Of a stretch of DNA of 64,000 bases, positions 25,937-35,901 are shown one piece after another. The DNA is from Collimonas pratensis (GTDB taxonomy: Bacteria; Pseudomonadota; Gammaproteobacteria; Burkholderiales; Burkholderiaceae_D), in the NCBI RefSeq assembly GCF_001584185.1, contig NZ_CP013234.1, positions 2,790,001-2,854,000 on the forward strand, in the 5' to 3' direction. Made by a program: the position numbers and the translations under genes. The notes under the pieces are model-generated. The model saw only the letters and a program-made list of their open reading frames with translations, did not search any database and had not been told where the DNA came from. Each line of letters starts with the position of its first letter. Position 1 is the stretch's first letter.

Positions 25937-26992
25937 TCAATGCCTTGCTTGCGCGATCTGGTCCAGTCCCGATGCGTGCAAGGCATCGCCTGGCTTGGGG
26001 AAGAATTTTGCCCGCAACTGTACCAGCTGGGCTTCCTGGTCTTGCGGCGCCAAGCCTTGGGCCTGGACCTGGTCGCGTTGTGCGGCATATTGATCGTAAT
26101 TGGCTTGCCAGGCCCGGTTCTGCTGTTCCTGCGCCACAAAGCGGTCGGCGAATTCGGCGCCTTTCAGCTCGGCGACTTGCGTCCGCATGGCATCGGGCGA
26201 CAGATTCTGTTGCCGTATCCGGTCGACCGCGGCAAACCATTGCTGTTGCTGCTGCTCCTGCTGTTCAACCGCACGCTCGCCCGGCGGCAGGTTTTGCGCG
26301 ATCTCTTGCAGGCGCCGCTTGCGTTCTGCCTCGCTCAGGGTTTTGTCCTGCGCAATGCGGGCACGCGCGACAAAGGCCAGCATGACCTGGTCTTCTTCGC
26401 CGAAAAAAGGCCCGCTCCACTCTGCCAGGAAGCGGCGCCGCAATCCGGCGCGCTGCTCGACAAACGATTGCAGGCTGGCGGCATCGACTGCGCTGATGCC
26501 TGCAGTTGCGCCGCCGGCGGCGACAGCCGGCGAGATATTGCCGGGAACGGCGGCGAGCTGCGTCAGGGCCGCCAGGTAGGCGCCGTAATTTTCCCACAAG
26601 GCTGCCGCTTCGCCTGCGGCCGGCTTGCCACCCAGCTGCAGCTTGATTTGCTGCCCGACCAGGGCATCCAGCTGGCGCGGATTCAGCACGCTTTGCGCCG
26701 TCAGGAAGTAATCGAAGAAATCGCGCACGTCGCGCTTGCGTTCCAGCCGCCCCTGCAGATTGACTGGCAAGAGCGGCGCGGCGGTACCTTGCAGCATCTG
26801 CGGCCAGGCCGGCGTTGCCGGATCGGCGCCGGCTGCAGCGATGATGACGGCCGGCGCCACCGTCGGCATCGCTGCCGCCGTGCTGGCCGGCGCCAGCCAA
26901 TAGATGGCCGCCGCGCAGATCGCCGCCACCATGACGGCGGCGCCCATGAACAGGCTACGGCGCTTGCCGCCGGCTGGATTGCTCAATGACAT
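25937..26992 (-). CDS. lifO: Lipase-specific foldase (lipase chaperone)
   Basis: A 351-residue steric chaperone that folds the secreted lipase in the periplasm. It has an N-terminal membrane anchor (about residues 13-35), an Ala/Pro-rich linker, then a helical headpiece. The family motif RDVRDFFDYFLTAQS lies at about residues 89-103 (consensus RxxFDY(F/C)LSA). Long charged helices follow, with Gln-rich runs such as EQQEQQQQQW. It lies 15 bases downstream of the lipase gene on the same strand, in the usual lipase-foldase order of Burkholderia and Pseudomonas. It would be expected to act only on its partner lipase. Confidence 0.92.
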   Translation of the reverse strand: MSLSNPAGGKRRSLFMGAAVMVAAICAAAIYWLAPASTAAAMPTVAPAVIIAAAGADPATPAWPQMLQGTAAPLLPVNLQGRLERKRDVRDFFDYFLTAQSVLNPRQLDALVGQQIKLQLGGKPAAGEAAALWENYGAYLAALTQLAAVPGNISPAVAAGGATAGISAVDAASLQSFVEQRAGLRRRFLAEWSGPFFGEEDQVMLAFVARARIAQDKTLSEAERKRRLQEIAQNLPPGERAVEQQEQQQQQWFAAVDRIRQQNLSPDAMRTQVAELKGAEFADRFVAQEQQNRAWQANYDQYAAQRDQVQAQGLAPQDQEAQLVQLRAKFFPKPGDALHASGLDQIAQARH

Positions 26993-27007
26993 ATGCCGGC
27001 TCCGTTC

Positions 27008-28090
27008 TTATAGCTTGGCGTTCTTGAGGCGCTCGACATGGGTGCGGATCACCGCCACCGGATCTTCTGCATTCCCGCCTAGTATGCCGGCAATCTGATT
27101 GACTTCATCCAGATGGTTCCATTTGAAGGCCGTGCCGATCACCTGGCCGAACTTGCTGCGGCATACCGGCACCATGCCGTCGTTGTCGCCCAGGCCGAAA
27201 GCCACCGTCGGCAGCCCCACTGTCGCCAGGCCGGCGGTAGTGCCGTCCAGCAGCAACGCGGTATCGAGCGGCACGCCGAACACGGTTGTCAGGCTGACGT
27301 CATGCGGCAACGGGCCGCGGAATGCGCTGCCGCTCCATGAGTAAAGCTGTTGCACGTTGCCATCGATAGTCTGGCTACTGGCGCCGCTGGCGCAACTTTT
27401 CGGATCGCCCAGCCCGGCCGAGGAATATTTCAGATTGAAGGCCGCCGCGCCGGCGCTGTTGAGCACGCCCAGCGTGCCGAATGCGTCCTGATCCGGATTG
27501 CCCTGGATGATCAGGCCCAGGATAGACGCCAGCGGCGTCAGCACTGCGCGTACCGCCGTACCGAAACCGAGGTTGTCGACGACACCGATGGCGCCGCTGA
27601 TCACGTCCGCCAACGGCGCCCCCCAATGCGGGGTGCCGATGGTGGTTACCGAGGCCACCCGGTCCGGCGCAATCTGCGCCACATAGCGCACCGTGAAGCC
27701 GCCCTGGCTGTGGCCGATCAGGTTGACCTTCTGGCCGGGTGCGACCTTGTTGATGAAATCCAGCAGATCCTGGCCGCGCGCAGCTTCGCCATCGATGGTC
27801 CGGACCGAGGCCACATAGACTTTGGCGCCATGCCGCTGCAAGTCTTCGACAATGCCGTACCAATACGGGAAGCCCTGGAACGAAGGCCCCTTCAGGTAAT
27901 CGTCGGTGCCGAACAGGCCGTTGACCAGGATCACGGGATATTGCGTGGCGGCCGAGGTGGCCGGATCGCTCGCAGCTGTACTGGCCGGATTGCCGAAAGC
28001 GGCGTCGAGCCAGCCGGCATGGGCGGCGCCAATGCCATTCACAGCCAGCAGCGACGCCAGCAAGCCATAACGCAGGAAGGTTTTTTTCAT
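27008..28090 (-). CDS. lipA: Secreted triacylglycerol lipase, subfamily I.1/I.2
   Basis: A 360-residue alpha/beta hydrolase with a signal peptide (MKKTFLRYGLLASLLAVNGI, cut near AHA). Motifs are PVILVNGLFGTDDY (oxyanion strand), the nucleophile elbow GHSQGG at about residue 127, DNDGMVP carrying the catalytic Asp region, and WNHLDEVNQ with the catalytic His. Two further Asp near the last motif would bind the structural calcium of this family. GGAGA lies 7 bases before the ATG. It has the length of Burkholderia-type (I.2) lipases. It is followed by its foldase and would be secreted by a type II system elsewhere in the genome. Confidence 0.94.
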   Translation of the reverse strand: MKKTFLRYGLLASLLAVNGIGAAHAGWLDAAFGNPASTAASDPATSAATQYPVILVNGLFGTDDYLKGPSFQGFPYWYGIVEDLQRHGAKVYVASVRTIDGEAARGQDLLDFINKVAPGQKVNLIGHSQGGFTVRYVAQIAPDRVASVTTIGTPHWGAPLADVISGAIGVVDNLGFGTAVRAVLTPLASILGLIIQGNPDQDAFGTLGVLNSAGAAAFNLKYSSAGLGDPKSCASGASSQTIDGNVQQLYSWSGSAFRGPLPHDVSLTTVFGVPLDTALLLDGTTAGLATVGLPTVAFGLGDNDGMVPVCRSKFGQVIGTAFKWNHLDEVNQIAGILGGNAEDPVAVIRTHVERLKNAKL

Positions 28091-28400
28091 GACAGTCTCC
28101 GGTTTGTTTTTAATTTCGTTTTAAACGCGATTGAGCAAACTTGAGCAAGCAAGAGATGCCGCTTCCTCGCCAGAACACTTGCAACAATCACATTGTTTTC
28201 TCGCAAGGAAATCTTAAGGCACACGGCGGCGGATGGCGTTGACCGAAACGGACAATGATTTCGCATTTCTGACAGCAGGAAGAAAATTGCCCGAGAGAAA
28301 TGAATGTGCACTTGCCAGATGGCCGGCCTGGCGGCATGATGATTTCAATATCGGCAGCAGCAATTTGATCTTGGATGGTAGTGATTTGATAAATTTCCAC
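28091..28400. other. Divergent region between lipase and AraC regulator genes
   Basis: About 310 bases without a supportable gene, T-rich near the lipase start. It must carry the lipase promoter and that of the AraC-type gene; I see no clear -35/-10 pair. An in-frame extension of the regulator to 28233 lacks family similarity. Confidence 0.35.
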
Positions 28401-29428
28401 ATGCCAGAAACCAGGCCAGCCATCCCCATTCGCGGTTTTGTTTCCAGTGCGTATGTGCGCGTGCTTTACGAATATCTCGATCGCCAGGGTGTGGATGCGG
28501 CCGCCCTGCTGGGTGAAGCGGCGCCGGAAATCGTCGACCGCGGCCTGCGCCGCTACCCGCGCGAACGTTGGTCAGCCATGCTGGAACTGACCGCCCGCCG
28601 CCTCAACGATCCGCTGCTCGGCCTGCGCATAGGGCAGACCATCACCACCGCCCATTTCGGCATGATGGGCTATGTGCTGGCCGCCTGCCCGCAGCTGGAA
28701 GCGGCGATGTCGCGCATGATCGAGTACGGCCGCCTGCTGTATGAAACCAGCCCGCTGCATATCAGCCGCCAGGGCGACGAACTGGTGTTTGAATGGGGCT
28801 TGAGCCATGGCTGTCCGGGGCCGCTGGTGGACGAGTGCTGGATCGCTTCCCTGTATGCGATTATCCGCAACATTGCCGCGCAGCCGGTCAAGCTGACCCT
28901 GGTCGGCTTCATCAACCCGGCACCGCCTGATCTCCAGCCTTATACCGACTGGTTCGGCTGTCCGGTGCTGTTCAGCCAGGCCACCACCACAGTCCGTTTC
29001 GAGGTGGCGCTGCTGGCGCTGCCCTTGCGGCAGTCGGATGAAATGCTGGTGCGGGTGCTGGAGCTGCAGGCCAACGCGCTGCTGGCCGAACGCCGCAAAC
29101 CGACGATTTCGAACAGGCGGTACGGCGTTGCATCCTGCAGCTGATACGCGAAGGCGAACCGGAACTGGAGCAAGTGGCGCGGGAACTGCACGTCACCGAA
29201 CGGACGCTGCGGCGCCGTCTGGACGACAGCGGCACCAATTTCCGCGCCCTGCGGGAGCATATCCGCCATCGCATGGCGGAAAAATACCTGCTCGATCCGC
29301 GCCTCAAGCTCAACGAAATCGCGCAGCTGCTAGGCTACTCCGAACCCAGCACCTTCACCCGGGCGTTCAAGCGCTGGACCGGGCTGACGCCGCACAGTTA
29401 CCAGCAGCAGATATTGCACGGCAGCTGA
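28401..29428 (+). pseudogene. AraC-family transcriptional regulator with one-base frameshift
   Basis: Residues 1-230 (frame of 28401) form an arabinose-binding-type N-terminal domain with FVSSAYVRVLYEYLDRQGVD and LGLRIGQTITTAHFGMMGY. The frame then runs off after NALLAERRK and stops near 29144. The C-terminal DNA-binding half continues in another frame: DDFEQAVRRCILQLI from 29102, then LHVTERTLRRRLDDSG and LLGYSEPSTFTRAFKRW, ending HGS at 29425. One missing base near 29097-29101 explains the break. Restored length is about 342 residues, normal for OruR-type regulators. It is divergent from the lipase gene and could control it. It may be a real mutation or an assembly error. Confidence 0.75.
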
Positions 29429-29489
29429 GCAACACCGGTCGACAGCTAGGCGTGAATCAGATTGAAAGTCTTGCCCAATGTTTTGCCGG

Positions 29490-29969
29490 CTAACCCTGCT
29501 TGAAGCTGACGCCTTCCTTCTTGCCATGGTCTTTTCTGCGCACCACGACGGTGCCGGCCATCTTGTCGTGCCAGCCTTGCTTCCGTTTGTCGAAGGCGAC
29601 CCATATGAAGCCCAGGCACAGGCCTAACGCAGAAACGTAATAGCCGATATAGCGCACAACCAGTTGCATTGGCTGCGGATTCCCGCCGGTCGCGGCGTCG
29701 ACAATCTTCGCGCCTATCATCATTTTTCCTGGCGTGCTTTGCTTCACCAGCCAGAATGCAAGGACGGCGGCAATCGGCAGTATCCATTCAAACAGGACGC
29801 CGCCGTAGCCCTTGAAAATACGCTCATCTTCCCAGTATGCGCTGCCGTAGATCGCCAGCATGACCGGGATGATCACCGCCGTGAGCAACGCCGTATCGAC
29901 CAGGCTGGCCAGCATGCGGGCCCAGAATCCAACGTACTCCAGTTCCTGCTCAGATTGCGCTTGCTCCAT
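29490..29969 (-). CDS. RDD family membrane protein
   Basis: A 159-residue protein with three to four hydrophobic segments. It has the RDD pattern: GFWARMLASLVDTALLTAV near the start (Arg and Asp in the first TM), then STPGKMMIGAKIVDAATGG and a late segment ending in AFDKRKQGWHDKMAGT. The latter two are conserved in the family. A longer frame to 30143 overlaps the regulator gene and lacks homology; the ATG at 29969 has AAAGG upstream. RDD proteins are poorly understood and some act in ion transport. The gene follows regA on the same strand, 53 bases away, and may be read as the tail of the cyo operon. Confidence 0.82.
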   Translation of the reverse strand: MEQAQSEQELEYVGFWARMLASLVDTALLTAVIIPVMLAIYGSAYWEDERIFKGYGGVLFEWILPIAAVLAFWLVKQSTPGKMMIGAKIVDAATGGNPQPMQLVVRYIGYYVSALGLCLGFIWVAFDKRKQGWHDKMAGTVVVRRKDHGKKEGVSFKQG

Positions 29970-30022
29970 ATGACGGCCTTTGCGGTGAGCGCTACGATTC
30001 AGATTGAATGAATTGCTAATTG

Positions 30023-30559
30023 CTACTTGATACGCTGCTTTTCCAGCTTGCGCGCCAGTGTACGGCGATGCATGCCGAGGCGGCGCGCCGTCTCGGAAAT
30101 ATTGAAACCGGTTTCCACCAGCACTTCGTGGATGCGCTCCCATTCCAGCGTCTTGATCGAGGTCGAGCGGGTGCTCAGTTCAAGCTCGGCGACCCCGGCG
30201 ACGTGGCCGAAAGCAGCCTCGATGTCGTCGGTATTGGAAGGCTTGGCCAGGTACTGGCAGGCACCCAGCTTGATCGCTTCCACCGCCGTGGTGATGCTGG
30301 CGAAACCGGTCAGCACCACGATCAGCATGGCCGGATCGTGCTTGTGCAGCATCTGCACGCAAGCCAGCCCGGAGGTATTGTCGCTCAGCTTGAGGTCGAC
30401 TACCGCATAGCCTGGCGAATGCTGCTGCAACAGCTGCGCAGCCTCGTCCAGGTTGGCGGCCAGCAGCACCTTATAGTCGCGCCGTTCAAATGAACGGCCG
30501 AGCGTGCGCGCGAATGTGGCATCGTCTTCGATAATCAGCAGCAGACGATCAGCCGGCAT
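30023..30559 (-). CDS. regA: RegA/PrrA-type redox response regulator
   Basis: A 178-residue response regulator. Its receiver domain has the acidic pair IIEDD near the start, the phospho-acceptor Asp in VVDLKL at about residue 54, Thr in VLTGF and Lys in LAKPS. A short linker leads to a Fis-type helix-turn-helix (NISETARRLGMHRRTLARKL), which is nearly invariant in the RegA/ActR/PrrA family. Its start overlaps the end of the kinase gene by 11 bases, with GGAG 9 bases upstream. The pair usually controls respiratory and redox genes. Here it is the last regulator encoded in the cyo transcript, suggesting feedback on the oxidase. Confidence 0.93.
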   Translation of the reverse strand: MPADRLLLIIEDDATFARTLGRSFERRDYKVLLAANLDEAAQLLQQHSPGYAVVDLKLSDNTSGLACVQMLHKHDPAMLIVVLTGFASITTAVEAIKLGACQYLAKPSNTDDIEAAFGHVAGVAELELSTRSTSIKTLEWERIHEVLVETGFNISETARRLGMHRRTLARKLEKQRIK

Positions 30560-31901
30560 GTTCTGTTTCTCCTTGTTCCAGGCTGATGGCCGCCAGCGGC
30601 AGCGTCAGTTGCACCAGCGCCCCGCCCTGCGGCCGGTTGCTGGCGCTGAAAGTGCCGCCCAGCTTGCGGGCGACGTTGACCACAAAAAACAGCCCGAGGC
30701 CGCTGCCCGGCCGTCCTTTGCTGGACTGGTAAGGCTTGCCGACCTGGGCCAGGATCGCCGGCAGGAAGCCCGGGCCGCTATCGGTGACTACCAGGATCAC
30801 GGCGTCGCCTTCGCGCGACGCTTCCAGGCTGACCCATTGCGGCGAAGCTTCCAGGGCATTGTCGAGGACGTTGCAGATCATCTGCTTGAGCGCAGAATCG
30901 AAGGCCACCGGAATGTCTTGCTCGATGCGGTTTTCGTAGGCGAACGAGACCACCGGCCGGGTCGCCCCCCACTCTCTTGCCAGGTCGTTCAGGAAAGTAT
31001 TGATGGTGGTCTTGACGGACGACTCGCCGCGCGCTTCGCCGGCCGACAGCAAGATGCCGCTGACGATGCTCTTGCAGCGCTGCAGCTGGGTTTGCATGTC
31101 GCCGATTTCTTCCAGCAGCTCTCGGTTCTGGCTGAACTCGGGCATGCGTCGCCAGTCGCCCAGGATCACCGACAGCGTGGCCAGCGGCGTGCCCAGTTCA
31201 TGCGCAGCGCCGGATGCCAGCAAGCCCATGCGCACGATGTGATCTTCCTCGGCCGCGCGCTGGCGCAATTCAGCCAGCTGGGCGTCGCCGGCGCGCAGGT
31301 TGCGGTTGATGCGGGTAATGAAAAACACCAGCAGCGCGGCGTTCATCACAAAACACATCAGCATGCCTTCGACGTACAGGCTGGACAAGCCGTTGATGTG
31401 GTCGGGCGGAAACGCCAGCGGCTCGGAAAACAGCGAGAGGCCGGCCAGGCACAAGCTGGTGATGGCGACCATGGTCCAGGTCGACCAGGCTTCCAGCAGC
31501 ACGGCGCTGAGAATCACCTGCAGCAGGAACAGGAAGGCAAAGGGATTGGTGGTGCCGCCGCTGAGATATAGCTGGGCGGTCAGGATGCCGACATCGACCA
31601 GCAGCGCCAGGAACAGTTCGCCGTTGGTGGCGACACGGCGCTCGTGCCAGCGCAGGTGGCTGGCGATATTGAAGGCGACCAGGCAGGCCAGCACTTTCAG
31701 CATGTGCGGCAAGGGCAGCTGGATGCCAAAACCGAGGATGACCACGGCGATCGTAGTGATCTGGCCGATGACGGCAATCCAGCGCAGCTGGATCAGCTGC
31801 AGCATGTTCTTGTGGCCGGCGCCGTTTTCCACGCCCGCCGCCACAGTCCAGCGCTGTTTCAAGTTTTCTGTATTTGCAAGAATATCAATTTTGCTTGCCA
31901 T
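30549..31901 (-). CDS. regB: RegB/PrrB-type redox sensor histidine kinase
   Basis: A 450-residue membrane kinase with six hydrophobic segments in the first 220 residues. The motif GGTTNPF between segments matches the ubiquinone-binding loop of RegB. The H-box is ASGAAHELGTPLATLSV, and the dimerisation helix carries LQRCKSIV, whose Cys corresponds to the redox-active Cys described in RegB. ATP-binding boxes follow (NVLDNALEASP, DSGPGF, GSGLGLFFV). The ATG at 31901 is chosen over one at 31913 since both lie inside the SURF1 end and the former begins MASKID. It overlaps the SURF1 gene by 17 bases. Confidence 0.92.
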   Translation of the reverse strand: MASKIDILANTENLKQRWTVAAGVENGAGHKNMLQLIQLRWIAVIGQITTIAVVILGFGIQLPLPHMLKVLACLVAFNIASHLRWHERRVATNGELFLALLVDVGILTAQLYLSGGTTNPFAFLFLLQVILSAVLLEAWSTWTMVAITSLCLAGLSLFSEPLAFPPDHINGLSSLYVEGMLMCFVMNAALLVFFITRINRNLRAGDAQLAELRQRAAEEDHIVRMGLLASGAAHELGTPLATLSVILGDWRRMPEFSQNRELLEEIGDMQTQLQRCKSIVSGILLSAGEARGESSVKTTINTFLNDLAREWGATRPVVSFAYENRIEQDIPVAFDSALKQMICNVLDNALEASPQWVSLEASREGDAVILVVTDSGPGFLPAILAQVGKPYQSSKGRPGSGLGLFFVVNVARKLGGTFSASNRPQGGALVQLTLPLAAISLEQGETEHAG

Positions 31902-32757
31902 CTTCACTTTCACTTTGGTCCTTGCCGGCCGCGTTGCCGGTCGTATTGCCGTCTTTCCGTGGCAATTTCCGTTCTTCCCGCACGACCCAGTAGCAGGCGC
32001 CCGCCACCATCAAAGCGAGAGCATACCAAGTGAGAGCATAAACCAAGTGGCTGTTGTGAAAGGCAATTACTGTCAAACCGGCGACCGGACGCAGGCCATC
32101 GCCGATCTCCTGTGCGGCAGGCTGGCGTACCGCTTCGGCGTCGACAAAGTAAGGCGCAGCCCGGTCCAGGCCGCGCGCCGCCGCTATCGCCTGCACATCG
32201 CGTGAATACCAGCGGTTGCCGGCAGGGTCGTTGTGGCGCAGGAAACCGCCGCCCGGCTCGCTGATGCGCAACAAACCGTTGACGATGACCGGTGCGGATT
32301 CGGCGACCACCACCACGGATTCGGGTGTAGCGGTCGGCACGAAGCCGCGGTTGACCAGCACCGTGCTGCCATCGGCGCTGCGCAACGGTGTCAGCAGCCA
32401 GTAGCCGCCACCCAGCTCGGTGGCGGCCTGGACCCGGGTGGTCAACGCGTACAGATAATTGCCGCTTACGCTTACATGGCGGTATTCGTCGGACTCGGCT
32501 GTGATGTGCGGCCATTGCTGCGGTCCTGGAGCTTTAACGGCGGGGGCATGGACGCGGGCGTCGACGCGCTGGATCAGGTCCAGCTTCCACTGCAGACGCT
32601 TGAGCTGCCAGCTGCCGAGGGCAAAGAATCCAGCAAACAGCAGCACGGCGCAGGCCAGCAACGTGATTTTAGCGGCGCTGGAGCGCGAACGCGGCGCCGT
32701 TGCCGGCGCCGCGTTCTGGTTTGCCGCAGACTGCGGCACCGGCGGTTCTGCTTTCAT
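31885..32757 (-). CDS. SURF1-family oxidase assembly protein
   Basis: A 290-residue protein with two membrane segments. The first is followed by the SURF1 motif GSWQLKRLQWK near residue 48, and the second is preceded by HLVYALTWYALA near residue 245, with a large periplasmic loop between. The last 25 residues are polar and not conserved. SURF1 (Shy1) helps insert heme into heme-copper oxidases; in Proteobacteria it is found with both aa3 and quinol oxidases. It is 9 bases after cyoD, in the same transcript, so its client here is surely the bo3-type enzyme. Confidence 0.93.
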   Translation of the reverse strand: MKAEPPVPQSAANQNAAPATAPRSRSSAAKITLLACAVLLFAGFFALGSWQLKRLQWKLDLIQRVDARVHAPAVKAPGPQQWPHITAESDEYRHVSVSGNYLYALTTRVQAATELGGGYWLLTPLRSADGSTVLVNRGFVPTATPESVVVVAESAPVIVNGLLRISEPGGGFLRHNDPAGNRWYSRDVQAIAAARGLDRAAPYFVDAEAVRQPAAQEIGDGLRPVAGLTVIAFHNSHLVYALTWYALALMVAGACYWVVREERKLPRKDGNTTGNAAGKDQSESEDGKQN

Positions 32758-32766
32758 CGCAGGGTT

Positions 32767-33279
32767 TTACGGGGTCTGTTGCATGTTGGGCATGTCATGC
32801 ATGTCGTGGGATTTCGGCATGGTCGACATGTCCATGCCCGGCATGTTCTGCATCGACTCAGGCACCGTTTCGTGCATCGACGAATCCGTCATCATGCCTG
32901 GCATCATGTTGTGGTTCAGGTGATACATGACCCACAAGGAACCGCTCAGCATGATGAATACCAGCATGATCGTGAAGATCAGCGCCAGCATCGACCAGCC
33001 GCCTTCGGACTTGGTGTTCATGTGCAGGAAGTACACCATGTGCACCACGATCTGCACGGCAGCGAAGGCGAGCAGCACCAGTCCCAGGGTGCTGGACTTG
33101 TCGATGACCTTGCCCATCACCAGCCAGAACGGAATCGCGGTGAGGATCACCGCCAGGATGAAGCCGGTGGTGTAGCTCTTCAGGCTGCCGTGGTCGGCGT
33201 GGGTGTGGCCGTGATGGTCATCGTGATCGTGGCCATGACCGATAACGCGGGCCGGGTGTTGTTGATGTCCGCCGCTCAT
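32767..33279 (-). CDS. cyoD: Cytochrome bo3 ubiquinol oxidase subunit IV with His- and Met-rich tails
   Basis: A 170-residue protein with three membrane segments (about residues 37-57, 66-86 and 99-119) and the subunit IV motifs AAVQIVVHMVYFLHM and GGWSMLALIFT. The family norm is about 110 residues. The surplus is an N-terminal run with ten His in the first 30 residues (HGHDHDDHHGHTHADHG) and a C-terminal tail of about 50 residues with thirteen Met and several His (MMPGMMTDSSMHE, then MPGMDMSTMP). Such ends look like metal-binding, probably copper, sites; this is inference. Its ATG overlaps the cyoC stop in ATGA. Confidence 0.95.
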   Translation of the reverse strand: MSGGHQQHPARVIGHGHDHDDHHGHTHADHGSLKSYTTGFILAVILTAIPFWLVMGKVIDKSSTLGLVLLAFAAVQIVVHMVYFLHMNTKSEGGWSMLALIFTIMLVFIMLSGSLWVMYHLNHNMMPGMMTDSSMHETVPESMQNMPGMDMSTMPKSHDMHDMPNMQQTP

Positions 33280-33905
33280 GGCAAAACTCCCATCAGATAG
33301 ACAAAGGTGAAGACGCCGATCCAGACCACGTCCAGAAAGTGCCAGAACATCGACAGGCACATCAAGCGACGGCCGTTTTCCGGGGTCAGGCCGTGACGCT
33401 TGACCTGGAACATCAATGTGATCAGCCAGACGATGCCGAAGCTGACATGCAAGCCGTGGGTCGCCACCAGGGCGAAGAAGGAAGTCAGGAAGCCGCTGCG
33501 CTGCGGACCGTAGCCTTCGTGGATCAGGTGGGCGAATTCATACAGTTCGAAGCCGATGAAGCAGGCGCCAAGGATGCCGGTGACCGCCAGCCACGCCAGC
33601 GTTGCACCCTTGCGCTTGCGCTGCATTCCCAGCATCGCGAAACCGTAGGTGATCGAGGACAGCAGCAGCAGCGAGGTATTGATCGCTACCAGCGGCAGGT
33701 CGAACAGTTCGGCGCCGGTCGGGCCGCCTGCATAGTTGCGGCCCAATACCGCGTAAGTGGCGAACAGACAGGCGAAGATCAGGCAATCGCTCATCAGGTA
33801 CAGCCAGAAACCCAGCAAGGTGCCGTTTTCCGGATGATGTTCGCGGACGTAGAAGCGCGCGCTCGGGTCAGCCGCGCCGTTGGTGTTCATTGTGATATCA
33901 GACAT
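33276..33905 (-). CDS. cyoC: Cytochrome bo3 ubiquinol oxidase subunit III
   Basis: A 209-residue membrane protein with five hydrophobic segments, as expected for CyoC. Typical pieces are [20 protein letters not shown] near the start, [20 protein letters not shown] and a terminal [19 protein letters not shown]. The chosen start at 33905 lies inside the end of cyoB, with an 8-base overlap, and skips a short unconserved extension. Subunit III stabilises the oxidase core and the oxygen path and has no cofactors. Confidence 0.96.
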   Translation of the reverse strand: MSDITMNTNGAADPSARFYVREHHPENGTLLGFWLYLMSDCLIFACLFATYAVLGRNYAGGPTGAELFDLPLVAINTSLLLLSSITYGFAMLGMQRKRKGATLAWLAVTGILGACFIGFELYEFAHLIHEGYGPQRSGFLTSFFALVATHGLHVSFGIVWLITLMFQVKRHGLTPENGRRLMCLSMFWHFLDVVWIGVFTFVYLMGVLP

Positions 33906-35901
33906 GGCTAGCCAGCAATCTTGTGCGTTCACCCTCGGTACGGACGACTTCGTCCGCCGAGATGTAGTAATCGCGGTTGTAGTTGAAAGTGTGGACGATG
34001 ATGGCAGCCATCATCGCGGCAAAGCCGAGGCCGGCCACCAGCCACATGTGCCAGATCAGGGCAAAGCCGATCGCGGCGCTGAGCGCGGCGATGATGAAGC
34101 CGGCTGCCGTGTTCTTCGGCATGTGGATGGCGACGAAGTCTTTCAGCGGACGGGTATAACCGTTGGCCTTCATGTCGGTCCAGGCGTCGTTGTCATGCAC
34201 CTTCGGCGTGAAGGCGAAGTTGTAGTCTGGCGGCGGCGACGAGGTCGACCATTCCAGCGTACGCGCATCCCATGGATCGCCGGTGGTGTCGCGCAGCGAT
34301 TCGCGGCGGCGGAAGCTGACAAACAGCTGCACGATGAAGGACGCGATACCGAGCGCGATCAGGACCGCGCCGAAGGCAGCGATCTGGAACCAGATCTGCA
34401 GCGACGGATCTGCAAAGTGGCCCATGCGGCGGGTCACGCCCATCAGGCCCAGTACGTACAGCGGCATGAAGGCAAAATAGAAACCGATGGTCCAGAACCA
34501 GAAGCAGCACTTGCCCCAGAAGTCGTCGAGCTTGAAGCCGAAGGCTTTCGGGAACCAGAAGTTGATGCCGGCGAACATGCCGAACAAGACGCCGCCGATG
34601 ATCACGTTATGGAAGTGGGCGATCAGGAACAGGCTGTTATGCAGCACGAAGTCAGCTGGCGGTACGGCCAGCAGCACGCCGGTCATGCCGCCGATGGTGA
34701 AGGTGACCATGAAGCCGATGGTCCACAGCATAGGCAGCTCGAAGCGGATGCGGCCGCGGTACATGGTGAACAGCCAGTTGAAGATCTTGGCGCCGGTCGG
34801 GATCGAAATGATCATCGTCGTGATGCCGAAGAACGAGTTGACGCTGGCCCCCGAACCCATGGTGAAGAAGTGATGCAGCCACACCAGGTAAGACAGGATG
34901 GTGATCACCACGGTGGCGTACACCATCGAGGTGTAGCCGAACAGGCGCTTGCTGCTGAATGTGGAGACCACTTCGGAGAAGATGCCGAAAGCCGGCAGGA
35001 TCAGGATGTAGACTTCAGGATGGCCCCAGATCCAGATCAGGTTGACATACATCATGGCGTTGCCGCCCATGTCGTTGGTGAAGAAGTTGGTGCCGAAGAT
35101 ACGGTCCAGCGACAGCATGCCCAGCACCGCGGTCAGGACCGGGAAGGCAGCGACGATCAGGACGTTGGTGCACAAGGCAGTCCAGGTAAACACCGGCATC
35201 TTCATCATGTTCATGCCAGGCGCGCGCATCTTGACGATGGTGGCGATCAGGTTGATGCCGGACAGTAGCGTCCCTACCCCGGCAATCTGCAGGGCCCATA
35301 TATAGTAGTCGACCCCCACATCCGGACTGGCAAGGATGCCTGACAGCGGCGGATACGCCAGCCAGCCGGTACGCGCGAATTCGCCGACGAACAGCGACGC
35401 CATCACCAGCATGCCGCCGAAGGTGGTCATCCAGAAGCTGAAGTTATTGAGGAAAGGGAAAGCAACGTCGCGCGCGCCGATCTGCAGCGGCACCACGTAG
35501 TTCATCAAACCGGTCACGAGCGGCATGGCGACGAAGAAAATCATGATGACGCCGTGCGCCGTGAAAATCTGATCGTAGTGGTGCGGCGGCAGGAAGCCTT
35601 CCGAACCGCCGAAAGCAAACGCCTGCTGGGCGCGCATCATCAGGGCGTCGGCAAAGCCGCGCAGCAGCATGACCAGGCCGAGCACCACGTACATGATGCC
35701 GATTTTCTTGTGGTCGATGCTGGTGAACCAGTCGCGCCACAAGGTGCCCCAGACCTTGTAATAGGTCAGCGCGCCAAGCACTGCGGCGCCGCCGAGGGCG
35801 ACCATGATGAAGGTCGCGATAAGAATCGGTTCGTGATAGGGAATCGCTTCCCAGGTGAGACGGCCGAAGATCAGCTTCGTCAGATCGATATGGTCTAGCA
35901 T
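33898..35901 (-). CDS. cyoB: Cytochrome bo3 ubiquinol oxidase subunit I
   Basis: A 667-residue heme-copper oxidase catalytic subunit with about 15 membrane segments. Visible ligands are [13 protein letters not shown] (low-spin heme His), [14 protein letters not shown] (CuB His and the cross-linked Tyr), WLHHFFTMG (two further CuB His) and [11 protein letters not shown] (heme His pair). The proton-channel segment around [16 protein letters not shown] is intact. It oxidises ubiquinol and reduces oxygen while pumping protons. The length agrees with E. coli CyoB (663). Confidence 0.98.
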   Translation of the reverse strand: MLDHIDLTKLIFGRLTWEAIPYHEPILIATFIMVALGGAAVLGALTYYKVWGTLWRDWFTSIDHKKIGIMYVVLGLVMLLRGFADALMMRAQQAFAFGGSEGFLPPHHYDQIFTAHGVIMIFFVAMPLVTGLMNYVVPLQIGARDVAFPFLNNFSFWMTTFGGMLVMASLFVGEFARTGWLAYPPLSGILASPDVGVDYYIWALQIAGVGTLLSGINLIATIVKMRAPGMNMMKMPVFTWTALCTNVLIVAAFPVLTAVLGMLSLDRIFGTNFFTNDMGGNAMMYVNLIWIWGHPEVYILILPAFGIFSEVVSTFSSKRLFGYTSMVYATVVITILSYLVWLHHFFTMGSGASVNSFFGITTMIISIPTGAKIFNWLFTMYRGRIRFELPMLWTIGFMVTFTIGGMTGVLLAVPPADFVLHNSLFLIAHFHNVIIGGVLFGMFAGINFWFPKAFGFKLDDFWGKCCFWFWTIGFYFAFMPLYVLGLMGVTRRMGHFADPSLQIWFQIAAFGAVLIALGIASFIVQLFVSFRRRESLRDTTGDPWDARTLEWSTSSPPPDYNFAFTPKVHDNDAWTDMKANGYTRPLKDFVAIHMPKNTAAGFIIAALSAAIGFALIWHMWLVAGLGFAAMMAAIIVHTFNYNRDYYISADEVVRTEGERTRLLASHV

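Noticed and set aside
33880..35268. 462-codon plus-strand open frame
   Set aside because: Antisense to cyoB, which is certain from its metal ligands.
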